Source: Yoonia sp.
GTDB lineage: Bacteria; Pseudomonadota; Alphaproteobacteria; Rhodobacterales; Rhodobacteraceae
Reading direction: 5' to 3'
Assembly: GCA_023955335.1 (NCBI GenBank)
Contig: JAGSGF010000001.1
Span: 124,001 to 188,000, forward strand
DNA: 64,000 nucleotides
Part shown: one piece after another, positions 1-7,814 of the stretch
Numbering within the stretch: the stretch's first letter is position 1
How the letters are laid out: each line of letters begins with the position of its first letter
Program-made: the position numbers and the translations under genes
The notes under the pieces: model-generated
What the model was told of the DNA's origin: nothing
The model's input: the letters and a program-made list of their open reading frames with translations, nothing else
Database searches by the model: none

Positions 1-17
1 CCGATGGTGACAGTCAT
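1..17 (-). CDS. gap: Glyceraldehyde-3-phosphate dehydrogenase, N-terminus only
   Basis: Only the first codons are in the window. Read on the minus strand they give MTVTI, with the next codon beginning GG, which fits the MTV(K/T)IGINGFGRIGR start of type I GAPDH. An AGGA ribosome binding site lies about 8 bases before the ATG. Its place next to tkt is the usual Rhodobacteraceae arrangement. The call rests on five residues plus context, so it is an inference; the rest of the gene lies outside the window. Confidence 0.5.
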
Positions 18-111
18 GGTATTATCCTTCCGCAAGCGCTGTGGCGTTTCCTTAGGTATATAGGGAAGGGAGCGCCTGTGGCGAAAGTTAAAAGTAGCTT
101 TTAACCAATAT

Positions 112-165
112 GTTAGCGATAACCCCAGCGAATTGTGTCTGGTGGCGCTAACAGTTTTCGCTAAC
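112..165. promoter_or_regulatory. Candidate LacI-type operators upstream of gap
   Basis: Two 12-base sites, GTTAGCGATAAC (112-123) and GTTTTCGCTAAC (154-165), share the pattern GTTA-N4-TAAC (the second with one mismatch). A further half site GGCGCTAAC ends at 152. They lie about 95-150 bases before the gap start, between it and the tkt terminator. The spacing and symmetry suit a LacI-family regulator of central carbon metabolism. The same motif occurs upstream of eno at 60914. No regulator gene is visible in the window. Confidence 0.4.
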
Positions 166-216
166 TTTTTGTGTGATTTAGGTGAAGGCGTGGGCCATCC
201 GAATCAATATATGCGG

Positions 217-254
217 TAAAAACAGGTCGGGGCACCCGATGAGGTGCCCCGACC
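217..254 (-). terminator. Rho-independent terminator of tkt
   Basis: Read on the minus strand, a perfect 12-bp stem (GGTCGGGGCACC pairing with GGTGCCCCGACC) with a 6-base loop is followed by TGTTTTTACC. It sits 27 bases after the tkt stop codon. Confidence 0.85.
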
Positions 255-258
255 GCGC

Positions 259-280
259 GATGGGTTAAAACCCATCCTAC
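259..280 (-). repeat. Palindromic intergenic repeat, copy 1
   Basis: Immediately after the tkt stop codon (minus strand) lies GTAG followed by the palindrome GATGGGTTTTAACCCATC. The same 22-base element, in the same orientation relative to its upstream gene, follows the yibQ-like gene at 29836. It behaves like a small REP-type 3'-end element. It sits before the true terminator here, so it is not simply the terminator. Confidence 0.55.
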
Positions 281-2299
281 CTATTTGATCAACGATTTCA
301 CACTTGCGGCGACGTTGGCCGCAGTGATGCCGAACTTTTCGAATAGTACTTCTGCTGGAGCAGAAGCCCCAAAGCTGTCCATGCCAACAAAAGCGGCTTT
401 TTTGCCGTTGCCCCGTTCACCCAAAAGCCACTGATCCCAGCCCATTTGAACGCCAGCTTCGACCGCAACCCGTACTGGGCCCGCTGGAAGGATGCGCTTG
501 CGGTAGCTTTCGTCTTGCGCTGCGAACAGTTCCATACATGGCATGGATACGACCCGCGTGCCGATGCCATCCGCTTGGAGCAAATTGCGCGCTGCCATGG
601 CGACTTCGACCTCGGAACCGGTTGCCATGATAATCGCTTGGCGCTTGCCAGTCGCATCAGCCAAAACGTAACCGCCATGCGCGGTCATGTTCTTTGTCTT
701 ATGCTCTGTGCGCACGGTCGGCAGGTTCTGACGCGACAGGCACAGCACGGATGGTGTTGACTGTGACGTAAGTGCCAATTCCCAAGCCTCAGCCGTTTCC
801 ACGGTGTCTGCGGGACGGAAAACATGGGTGTTTGGGGTCGCCCGCATCATTGCGAGATGTTCCACCGGCTGGTGTGTCGGGCCGTCTTCTCCAAGACCGA
901 TGCTGTCGTGCGTCATAACATAGGTCACAGGCACGCCCATCAGCGCGGACAGGCGCATCGCACCACGCGCATAGTCAGCAAAGCACATAAACGTGCCACC
1001 ATAAGCCCGTGCGCCGCCGTGCAGCGCGACGCCGTTCATCGCGGACGCCATACCGTGTTCGCGCACGCCGTAGTAAATGTAGCGCCCTTCACGGCTGTCT
1101 GGGTGGAAGACACCCATGTCAGCGGATTTGGTGTTATTCGAGCCCGTCAGGTCAGCAGAGCCGCCGATGGTTTCTTGCATGATTGGATTGATTGCACCCA
1201 GCACCATTTCGGATGATTTCCGGGTCGCGACGGATTTCGCTGCTTCAGATGCGGCCTTTTTGAAGGCTTTGATCGTCGCGGACAGTTTCTTTGGGGCCTC
1301 ACCAGCATACGCACGCAGGAATTCAGCCTGCCTGGTACCAGAGAGCTTGTTGAAACGGTCGTCCCATGCTGCGTGGGCTGCTTGGCCGCGTTTGGCCATG
1401 TCTTCCCAGCCGGATTTTATATCTGCGGGGATTTCAAACGGCGCGGCTGTCCAGCCATAAGCGGCTTTCGCGGCTTTCATCTGCTCGGGGTCGGTCAGTG
1501 CGCCGTGGCCTTTGGACGTGTCTTGGGCAACGTGGCCTAACGCGATGTGTGTTTTGCACGCGATCATGGATGGGCGCGGATCGTTTTTCGCGGCTGTGAT
1601 GGCCGCGTCGATGGCAACAGGGTCGTGGCCATCGATTTCAATCACATGCCAACCGGACGCTGCAAAGCGCATAGGCTGGTTGGTCTTGTCTGCAATATCA
1701 ACGGTGCCGTCGATGGTGATGTTGTTGTTGTCCCAGAACACGACGAGGTGGGCCAGTTCTTGCATCCCTGCGAGGCCGATAGCCTCTTGGCTGATGCCTT
1801 CCATCAAACAACCGTCGCCTGCAATCACATATGTAAAGTGGTCGACGATAGATTTGCCGTAGCGGGCGCGCTGGATTTCTTCCGCGATCGCAAAGCCGAC
1901 AGAGTTAGCGATACCTTGGCCAAGCGGGCCAGTCGTCGTTTCAATCCCGCGGGCGTGACCGTATTCCGGGTGGCCAGCTGTTTTGGCACCCCACTGGCGG
2001 AAATCCTTGATCTGCTGAAGCGTTATATCTTCGTAGCCCGTCAGATACATCAGGGAATACAGCAACATTGATCCGTGACCTGCGGACAGAATGAATCGGT
2101 CGCGGTCTGCCCAATTCGGGGCCTTTGGGTCGAAATTCAGGTGCTTCTCAAAAAGCACAGTTGCCACGTCGGCCATGCCCATCGGCATGCCGGAGTGGCC
2201 TGAATTGGCGGCAGCAACCGCGTCGAGCGTAAGAGTACGGATGGCGGCTGCCTTCATCCAATGGTCGGGGTGGGCGGTGCGCAGGGCTGCAATATCCAA
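281..2299 (-). CDS. tkt: Transketolase
   Basis: Thiamine-diphosphate enzyme of the non-oxidative pentose phosphate and Calvin pathways, transferring two-carbon ketol units. The 672-residue protein has the N-terminal HSG motif ([20 protein letters not shown]), the ThDP-binding region [13 protein letters not shown]...DNNNITIDG, and the pyrimidine-binding part with [20 protein letters not shown]. The open frame extends upstream to 2566, but homology begins at [24 protein letters not shown] codon at 2299 with AGGA eight bases upstream is the most likely start; the in-frame ATG at 2347 has no ribosome binding site. The gene points toward gap and is followed by a palindromic repeat and a strong terminator. 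Confidence 0.95.
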   Translation of the reverse strand: MDIAALRTAHPDHWMKAAAIRTLTLDAVAAANSGHSGMPMGMADVATVLFEKHLNFDPKAPNWADRDRFILSAGHGSMLLYSLMYLTGYEDITLQQIKDFRQWGAKTAGHPEYGHARGIETTTGPLGQGIANSVGFAIAEEIQRARYGKSIVDHFTYVIAGDGCLMEGISQEAIGLAGMQELAHLVVFWDNNNITIDGTVDIADKTNQPMRFAASGWHVIEIDGHDPVAIDAAITAAKNDPRPSMIACKTHIALGHVAQDTSKGHGALTDPEQMKAAKAAYGWTAAPFEIPADIKSGWEDMAKRGQAAHAAWDDRFNKLSGTRQAEFLRAYAGEAPKKLSATIKAFKKAASEAAKSVATRKSSEMVLGAINPIMQETIGGSADLTGSNNTKSADMGVFHPDSREGRYIYYGVREHGMASAMNGVALHGGARAYGGTFMCFADYARGAMRLSALMGVPVTYVMTHDSIGLGEDGPTHQPVEHLAMMRATPNTHVFRPADTVETAEAWELALTSQSTPSVLCLSRQNLPTVRTEHKTKNMTAHGGYVLADATGKRQAIIMATGSEVEVAMAARNLLQADGIGTRVVSMPCMELFAAQDESYRKRILPAGPVRVAVEAGVQMGWDQWLLGERGNGKKAAFVGMDSFGASAPAEVLFEKFGITAANVAASVKSLIK

Positions 2300-2547
2300 G
2301 ACAATAATCCTATGGGTTAGCGGTTTTCCAAGAGTTGTAGCGCTCATATCAGGGCACGGGCCAAGATCAAGCACTGGTCGTAAGTGTTTCATATCGTTGA
2401 TACCTGCATATTTGCTGGCAGGGCGGGGATCGCTTAGACTTGTCCGCACGAGGCACGATTCGGTAGGGCACGGCGAACGCAGATGACTGCGGCCACCTGC
2501 CACGACTTTACAAGGGACACATTTGGCGTGTTCAGGAGGACGAGCAG

Positions 2548-3024
2548 ATGAGCGATATTGCTGCACTAGAGGGGCGGATCACAGCCGCCCTTGACCGGAT
2601 ACGCGAAGGCGTCGCGCGCCAGTCAGCGCCAGTTGCTGTCCAAGCACCGACAGCAGACACCGACGCGTTACGCATGCAACTGGATGAAGAGCGCACAGCG
2701 AATGCCCAGCTAGAAGAGCGTTTGCGCAGGTTGAAAGACCACCAAGACGGTGCGATTTCCGACCTTGAAGGCCGGGCTGCCAGCCATGCCGCGATTCTGG
2801 CTGGGATGGAAGCCGAGGTGCAGCGTTTGCGCGCCTCCAACGCCGATTTGCGGGATATGACTGCACAATTGCGCAGTGCGGCGGCGGATGGTGCGACGTC
2901 ACCCGAACTGATCAACCGCGCGACGATTGCAGAAATCGAGGCGTTACAGGCACAGCGCACGTCTGAAGCTGCGGAAATGGATGCAATCGTGTCCAGTCTC
3001 AAACCCTTGATCGAGGAGGCATAA
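2548..3024 (+). CDS. Coiled-coil protein upstream of zapA, function unknown
   Basis: The 158-residue protein is hydrophilic, rich in Ala, Glu, Arg and Leu, and almost continuously heptad-like from about residue 45 to the end (for example [20 protein letters not shown]), so a long coiled coil is likely. There is no signal peptide or membrane segment. The start has an excellent AGGAGGA site. Only one base separates its stop from the zapA start, so the two are probably co-translated. This points to a cell-division or septum-related role, which is an inference from context. It is divergent from tkt. Confidence 0.85.
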   Translation: MSDIAALEGRITAALDRIREGVARQSAPVAVQAPTADTDALRMQLDEERTANAQLEERLRRLKDHQDGAISDLEGRAASHAAILAGMEAEVQRLRASNADLRDMTAQLRSAAADGATSPELINRATIAEIEALQAQRTSEAAEMDAIVSSLKPLIEEA

Positions 3025-3025
3025 G

Positions 3026-3409
3026 ATGCCGCAGATTGAAATTGCCATCGGTGGCCGCACGTTTGATGTGGCCTGCCAAGAGGGCGAAGAGCATTACCTG
3101 CACTCCGCGGCTGCGATGTTGGACGCTGAGGCAGCGCATCTTTCGTCGCAGATTGGCCGGATGTCTGAGGCCCGCATGCTCTTGATGGCGGGTCTGATGT
3201 TGGCGGATAAAACCGTCGGCTTGGAAGATAAAGTCAAAGAGGCCGAGACAAAGATGGCACAACTGCAGGGGCAGATTGATACGCTCGAGGCGCGCCCTGC
3301 AACGCGCATAGAAGTGCCTGTCGTCCCGACAGAGGTGACAGATGCTTTGGCTGAAGTCGCGGCTCGGGCCGAAAGCTTGGCCGATCAGATTGAAAGCGGC
3401 GCAGTTTAG
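3026..3409 (+). CDS. zapA: Cell division protein ZapA
   Basis: ZapA binds and bundles FtsZ filaments at the division site. The 127-residue protein has the ZapA N-terminal beta-sheet head (MPQIEIAIGGRTFDVACQEG) followed by a helical stretch HSAAAMLDAEAAHLSSQIG and MSEARMLLMAGLMLADK, the conserved part of the family, then a coiled-coil tail. It follows the coiled-coil gene by one base. The family's usual length is about 100-130 residues, so it looks complete. Confidence 0.92.
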   Translation: MPQIEIAIGGRTFDVACQEGEEHYLHSAAAMLDAEAAHLSSQIGRMSEARMLLMAGLMLADKTVGLEDKVKEAETKMAQLQGQIDTLEARPATRIEVPVVPTEVTDALAEVAARAESLADQIESGAV

Positions 3410-3434
3410 GAAAGGCGCAATTTTGCGCCCGCAC

Positions 3435-3570
3435 TAAGTGCTATATCTACGTTTTTTCAGTGGCTTACGCAGTATTTTGATCGTTGTCCCCCTGCGTTTC
3501 CCGCATTCATAGACTGGCCGAATTAACTCCGGTCAGACCTATAATGAGGAAAGCAGGGGCAGGCCGATTA
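3435..3570 (+). ncRNA. Candidate structured RNA downstream of zapA (6S RNA possible)
   Basis: Between the convergent zapA and grxD lies a long imperfect hairpin, 3489-3559. CCCCTGC with TTTCC pairs with GGAAAGCAGGGG, then CATT-ATAG with CTAT-AATG, then CTGGCC with GGTCAG. No U-tract follows, so it is not an ordinary terminator. In many proteobacteria the 6S RNA gene ssrS lies directly after zapA, which is why 6S is a candidate. I could not fold a convincing lower stem and central bubble, so the identity is open. Confidence 0.25.
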
Positions 3571-3930
3571 TTAACCGTTTGCTTCGCGGATTTTATCGGC
3601 GGCATCTTTGTCGAAGCCAACGCTATTTTCGGTGAAAAGCGTGTCCAGTTCGCCGGACAGCATCATTTCCGTGATGATATCGCAGCCGCCAATAAATTCG
3701 CCTTTGACATAAAGTTGTGGGACGGTTGGCCAGTCGGAATAGTCTTTGATGCCTTGGCGGATGTCATCGTCTGCCAGCACGTTCACGTCAGCAAATTCAA
3801 CGCCCATGAAGTTTAGCACGCCAGCCACGCGGGATGAGAACCCACATTGTGGCATGGATTTTGTACCCTTCATAAAGAGGACGACATCATTGGTCGTGAC
3901 GGTGTCTTTGATCTGTGTTTCTGCGGTCAT
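3571..3930 (-). CDS. grxD: Monothiol glutaredoxin, Grx4 family
   Basis: Monothiol glutaredoxins carry [2Fe-2S] clusters and work with BolA-type proteins in iron-sulfur trafficking and iron sensing. The 119-residue protein has the active-site motif CGFS (KSMPQCGFSSRV), the TVPQLYVKGEFIGGCDI cis-Pro and glutathione-binding region, and the usual length. I chose the ATG at 3930 because AAAGGA lies eight bases upstream. The next gene upstream on the same strand is a bolA-like gene, the classical functional partner, and both follow purL. Confidence 0.93.
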   Translation of the reverse strand: MTAETQIKDTVTTNDVVLFMKGTKSMPQCGFSSRVAGVLNFMGVEFADVNVLADDDIRQGIKDYSDWPTVPQLYVKGEFIGGCDIITEMMLSGELDTLFTENSVGFDKDAADKIREANG

Positions 3931-3978
3931 CGGGAAGGTCCTTTCGGGGGCCATTTTTGGTCAAAAATGGATGCGTTG

Positions 3979-4215
3979 TTATGAGGGGGCTTTGGTCGTG
4001 AGCGCCAATGCGTGAAGGTCGCCGTTGGAGCCGTCCATCTTACCCTTTAGGGCTGCATAAACAGACCGCTGCTGTTGCACGCGGTTTTTGCCTGCAAAGC
4101 TGGCGTCAATCACTTCGGCGGCGAAATGTGCGCCGTCGTCACCTTGCACAGTGATTTGCGCGTCAGGGAAGCCTTCGCGCAGCAGGGTTTCGATCTCGTG
4201 GGCCGTGATGGGCAT
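3979..4215 (-). CDS. BolA/IbaG family protein
   Basis: Small 78-residue BolA-fold protein, MPITAHEIETLLREGFPDAQ at the start and the conserved NRVQQQRSVYAALKGKM near the end. BolA proteins form [2Fe-2S]-bridged heterodimers with monothiol glutaredoxins such as the gene next to it (49 bases downstream). A good AAAAGGA site precedes the ATG. The open frame runs further upstream without homology, so the longer reading is rejected. Which BolA paralogue it is cannot be settled from sequence alone. Confidence 0.88.
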   Translation of the reverse strand: MPITAHEIETLLREGFPDAQITVQGDDGAHFAAEVIDASFAGKNRVQQQRSVYAALKGKMDGSNGDLHALALTTKAPS

Positions 4216-4277
4216 GGATGTATCCTTTTGGCTTTTGCTTAATCTAAGACCCGGCAGAGCAGGCGGCAAGGGGCGGA

Positions 4278-4304
4278 GCCTCCGGCGGGAGTATTTCGGA
4301 AAAA
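4278..4304 (-). repeat. Dispersed intergenic repeat, copy 1
   Basis: GCCTCCGGCGGGAGTATTT followed by CGGAAAAA lies 8 bases beyond the purL stop. A related copy, GCCTCCGGCGG-N2-ATATTT-N5-CGGAAAAA, lies beyond gpt at 34524. Both stand in the same orientation with respect to the preceding minus-strand gene, so this is a 3'-end repeat family. Confidence 0.45.
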
Positions 4305-4312
4305 GCGAGGCG

Positions 4313-6472
4313 TTAAGCGACCGCTGCTGCAAAGCTGGTGCGGAAGGTATTTGTGAGGTCAGCGAGGTCGTGGTTGTAGTTACCAAATGTGATTTGGGCG
4401 CCGCCGACTTTGCCGACCATCGCGATGGGTACATCCGCGTTGGCGGCTGTGATCATCAGGTCTTCGGCTTGGTCAAAGCTGCAGGCGATCAGATAGCGGG
4501 CTTGGTCTTCGCCAAATAGGGTGGGCGTGTCGTCAGCGTCGAGTGTGACGCCGATTTGCGCCTCTTCTGCCATCTCGAACGCTGCCAGAGCCAGCCCGCC
4601 GTCGGATAGGTCCGTGCAGGCGCGTATCATGGTGTGATTGGCGCGGATGAAGTCACCGTTGCGTTTCTCAGCGGCTAAATCGACGAAAGGTGCGTCGCCT
4701 TCGGCCCGTCCGTAGACTTCGGCAAGCAGCGCGGACTGCCCAAGGTGGCCATGCGTTTCGCCGACAACCAGCAGCACGTGACCTGCGCGGATTTGACCCG
4801 TGATCATATCGTCGGGGTGCATGATGATGCCGACGGCCCCAATGGTCGGGGTCGGCAGGATGCCTGTGCCGTCGGTTTCGTTATAAAGCGACACGTTGCC
4901 GGAAACGATCGGCATGTCGAGCGCTGCGACGGCTTGGCTGATCCCTTGGATCGCACCGACAAACTGGCCCATGATTTCGGGTTTTTCTGGATTGCCAAAG
5001 TTCATATTGTCTGTTGTTGCCAATGGCTTAGCGCCCACGGCTGTCAGATTTCTATAGGCTTCGGCAACGGCTTGCTTGCCGCCTTCAACAGGGTTGGCTT
5101 TAACGTAGCGCGGGGTCACATCGGATGTGAAAGCCAGCGATTTGTCGGTGCCGTGCACGCGCACAATGCCAGAGCCTGCGCCCGGTGTGCGGGCGGTGTC
5201 GCCCATGACTTGTTGGTCGTATTGTTCATACACCCACTGTTTGCCGGCATAGTTCGGGCTGGATAACAGCGCGCGCAACCCGTCGATTGGGTTAACGCCA
5301 ACGACATCTTCGAGCGGTGCGGGAGCCGGGGTTGGTACCCAGGGGCGGTCGTATTCCGGGGCGGAGCCTGACAGCGTGGCCAACGGCAGGTCAGCTTTGA
5401 CTTCGCCGTTGTGCAGCACCAGAAAGCGGTCTTCAGCGATGGTTTCGCCAACGATGGCAAAGTCGAGATCCCATTTGACAAATACGGCGCGCGCCTCGGC
5501 TTCGAGCTCTGGCTTGAGAACCATCAGCATGCGCTCTTGGGATTCAGAAAGCATCATTTCATAGGCGGTCATGTTTTCTTCGCGCTGTGGGACATCTTCG
5601 AGGTTGAGCTTGACGCCCAAGCCCCCCTTGTCGCCCATTTCAACGGCAGAGCAGGTCAGGCCAGCGGCCCCCATGTCTTGGATCGAGATCACGGCACCGG
5701 TTGCCATCAGCTCGAGCGTGGCTTCCATCAGGCGTTTTTCGGTGAATGGATCACCAACTTGTACGGTGGGGCGTTTGTCCTCGATTGTGTCGTCAAATTC
5801 GGCCGAGGCCATTGTCGCACCGCCGACGCCGTCACGACCCGTTTTTGCGCCAAGATAGACGACGGGCATACCAACGCCAGAAGCCGCAGAATAGAAGATT
5901 TTGTCAGTGTCCGCGATGCCAGCGGCAAATGCGTTCACAAGACAGTTGCCGTTATAGGCAGGGTCAAAGCGGACTTCGCCGCCGACCATAGGCACACCAA
6001 AGCAGTTGCCGTAGCCGCCAACGCCTGCGACGACGCCGTTGACCAGCTGGCGGGTTTTGTGGTGGCCGGGTTCGCCGAATGACAAGGAGTTCATCGCGGC
6101 GATGGGACGGGCACCCATTGTAAAGACGTCGCGCAAAATGCCGCCCACGCCCGTGGCTGCCCCTTGGTAGGGTTCGATATACGACGGGTGGTTGTGGCTT
6201 TCCATTTTGAAAACAACACATTGGCCATCGCCGATATCAACAATGCCAGCGTTTTCACCTGGTCCACAGATGACTTGAGGGCCCTCAGTCGGAAGCGTGC
6301 GCAGCCATTTCTTGGATGACTTGTAGGAGCAATGCTCGTTCCACATGGCAGAAAAGATGCCAAGTTCCGTAAATGTGGGCGTCCGTCCGATAATATCGAG
6401 GATGCGGTCATATTCGTCGGGCGACAGCCCATGTGAAGCAATCAGATCTGGTGTGATGGTTGGTTCGGTCAT
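4313..6472 (-). CDS. purL: Phosphoribosylformylglycinamidine synthase subunit PurL
   Basis: Fourth step of purine synthesis: converts FGAR, ATP and ammonia from PurQ into FGAM. At 719 residues it is the small PurL type that works with separate PurS and PurQ, neither of which is in the window. Visible family motifs are [52 protein letters not shown] and [19 protein letters not shown], covering two AIRS-related ATP-binding halves. The ATG at 6472 has AAAGGGG upstream; the longer frame to 6586 has no support. It is followed by the bolA-like gene and grxD. Confidence 0.97.
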   Translation of the reverse strand: MTEPTITPDLIASHGLSPDEYDRILDIIGRTPTFTELGIFSAMWNEHCSYKSSKKWLRTLPTEGPQVICGPGENAGIVDIGDGQCVVFKMESHNHPSYIEPYQGAATGVGGILRDVFTMGARPIAAMNSLSFGEPGHHKTRQLVNGVVAGVGGYGNCFGVPMVGGEVRFDPAYNGNCLVNAFAAGIADTDKIFYSAASGVGMPVVYLGAKTGRDGVGGATMASAEFDDTIEDKRPTVQVGDPFTEKRLMEATLELMATGAVISIQDMGAAGLTCSAVEMGDKGGLGVKLNLEDVPQREENMTAYEMMLSESQERMLMVLKPELEAEARAVFVKWDLDFAIVGETIAEDRFLVLHNGEVKADLPLATLSGSAPEYDRPWVPTPAPAPLEDVVGVNPIDGLRALLSSPNYAGKQWVYEQYDQQVMGDTARTPGAGSGIVRVHGTDKSLAFTSDVTPRYVKANPVEGGKQAVAEAYRNLTAVGAKPLATTDNMNFGNPEKPEIMGQFVGAIQGISQAVAALDMPIVSGNVSLYNETDGTGILPTPTIGAVGIIMHPDDMITGQIRAGHVLLVVGETHGHLGQSALLAEVYGRAEGDAPFVDLAAEKRNGDFIRANHTMIRACTDLSDGGLALAAFEMAEEAQIGVTLDADDTPTLFGEDQARYLIACSFDQAEDLMITAANADVPIAMVGKVGGAQITFGNYNHDLADLTNTFRTSFAAAVA

Positions 6473-6568
6473 GGAAGTCCCCTTTGGCGTTAAGAAGGCT
6501 TTTAAGACAGTGCGGCCATGAGGGGAAGGTGCAGAACCCGTGTTTTTGGGCGCAGCGTGCTCTGGACA

Positions 6569-6650
6569 GAAAAATGCCGGGCACAAAGGCCCGGCGAAGT
6601 CTAACAGGGAGGTATGAAGATGATGAGCGTTGAAGCATCATCACCTTCAA
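6569..6650 (-). ncRNA. Candidate small RNA between LysR gene and purL
   Basis: On the minus strand a possible promoter (TTGAAC at 6684-6679, 16-base spacer, TTAAAT at 6662-6657) would start an RNA near 6650. It holds a 5' hairpin (GATGATG pairing with CATCATC), an unpaired stretch TTCATACCTCCCTGTTAGAC, and ends in a strong terminator at 6570-6595. The CCTCCC segment resembles the anti-Shine-Dalgarno motifs of Rhodobacteraceae stress sRNAs. It could instead be the 3' untranslated end of the LysR transcript. A small reading frame runs through it but also through the terminator. Confidence 0.35.
6570..6595 (-). terminator. Rho-independent terminator
   Basis: Minus strand: GCCGGGC, loop CTTTGT, GCCCGGC, then ATTTTTC. 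It would end the LysR gene transcript or the candidate small RNA and insulate purL. Confidence 0.8.
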
Positions 6651-6752
6651 TTGATCATTTAATGTGCGAAATATTGTCGTTCAAGAACAAACCTTGAATT
6701 TTTGCGCAAGCCCGATATGCGTCTTGTGCATGGCTGTTCGTGCGCTGCTGAA

Positions 6753-7658
6753 TTACTGCGCGTTCGCTTCGCGCATTTTGCGTCGGTGGGAAATGATTTC
6801 GTCTTGTACAAAATCACGGAATGCGCTGATCCGTTTTGATTGCCGCAATTCCTCTGGATAGGCAAGGAAAACGGGGACTTCAGCAGATTCGACGTCTGGC
6901 AGGATGCGCACAAGGTCGGGGAAATCTTCGGTGACGTAATCGGGCAAGACGCCAACGCCGAGGTTGTTAATAACGCCTTGCAGCACGCCAAAGTAGTTGT
7001 TGACCGTAAACAAGCTGGGCACGTCGTAGGTCATGAGATGTTGCACAAGCGATGACCCTGCGGCGACCTGCGCAGATGACAGGCTTTGACAGATCAGCCG
7101 GTGATTGCTGATCTCTTCCATGTCCGTCATCATACCGTTCTGTTCTAGATACTGTTGCGTCGCATAAAGGCGCATATGCACGGTCATCAGTTTCTTGCGG
7201 ATCAGATCGGCCTGTGATGGCTCTTTCATGCGGATGGCGATGTCTGCCTCTCGCATGGGCAAATCAAGAACGCGCTCTTCCAGCATCAGATCAATCTTCA
7301 GGTCCGGGTACTGGTCGTATAGTTTATACAAACGTGGTGCCAGCCAAAGAGTGCCAAAGCCAGTTGTGGTCGTAACGCGCAATTCCCCGAACACTTCTTC
7401 TTCGCTGTCTTTGATCCGTGCGGCGGCTGCTTCAAGCCGTTTGTTCATTGATTTGGTGGCGTCAAACAACAACTCGCCTTGTTCGGTCAGAATCAGTCCG
7501 CGGGCGTGCCGGTGAAACAAAGTGGCGTTAAAGGTTTCTTCAAGCGCCCGAATCTGGCGGCTAACGGCGGATTGGGACAGGTGTAGCGTATCACCGGCAT
7601 GTGTCAGGCTGCCTGCATCGGCGACTGCGTGAAATATTCTTAGCTTATCCCAATCCAT
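6753..7658 (-). CDS. LysR-family transcriptional regulator
   Basis: The 301-residue protein starts with a LysR winged helix-turn-helix (MDWDKLRIFHAVADAGSLTH, then LHLSQSAVSRQIRALE) and continues into an effector-binding domain from about residue 90. It is divergent from the indolepyruvate oxidoreductase gene, with 156 bases between the two starts, which is the usual layout for a LysR regulator and its target. That it controls the neighbour is inference; the ligand is unknown. Confidence 0.93.
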   Translation of the reverse strand: MDWDKLRIFHAVADAGSLTHAGDTLHLSQSAVSRQIRALEETFNATLFHRHARGLILTEQGELLFDATKSMNKRLEAAAARIKDSEEEVFGELRVTTTTGFGTLWLAPRLYKLYDQYPDLKIDLMLEERVLDLPMREADIAIRMKEPSQADLIRKKLMTVHMRLYATQQYLEQNGMMTDMEEISNHRLICQSLSSAQVAAGSSLVQHLMTYDVPSLFTVNNYFGVLQGVINNLGVGVLPDYVTEDFPDLVRILPDVESAEVPVFLAYPEELRQSKRISAFRDFVQDEIISHRRKMREANAQ

Positions 7659-7756
7659 GACGTCCCTCTTTCTACACTGTTACCGCTCGCATTGGTTGAC
7701 CACTACGTCATCGGGCGGGTGTGTTGCAAATGAATGTTCAAGTCATAAACTTATTG

Positions 7757-7777
7757 TAGGTCAGGAATTGTGACCTA
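7757..7777. promoter_or_regulatory. Palindromic operator candidate before the indolepyruvate oxidoreductase gene
   Basis: A perfect 7-7-7 inverted repeat, TAGGTCA - GGAATTG - TGACCTA, ends 37 bases before the ATG at 7815. It lies where a repressor or activator of this gene would act. It does not have the T-N11-A core centred in an AT-rich palindrome that is typical of LysR sites, so the binding protein may be another regulator. Confidence 0.45.
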
Positions 7778-7814
7778 TAGTGGGTGTAGAATGCAAGCCA
7801 AGGGGAGGTGCCGC

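Noticed and set aside
5411-6082. 223-residue plus-strand frame inside purL
   Set aside because: Antisense shadow of a strongly conserved gene.
6408-6650. 80-residue minus-strand frame ahead of purL
   Set aside because: It runs straight through a strong terminator hairpin and into the purL start in another frame; no known family.
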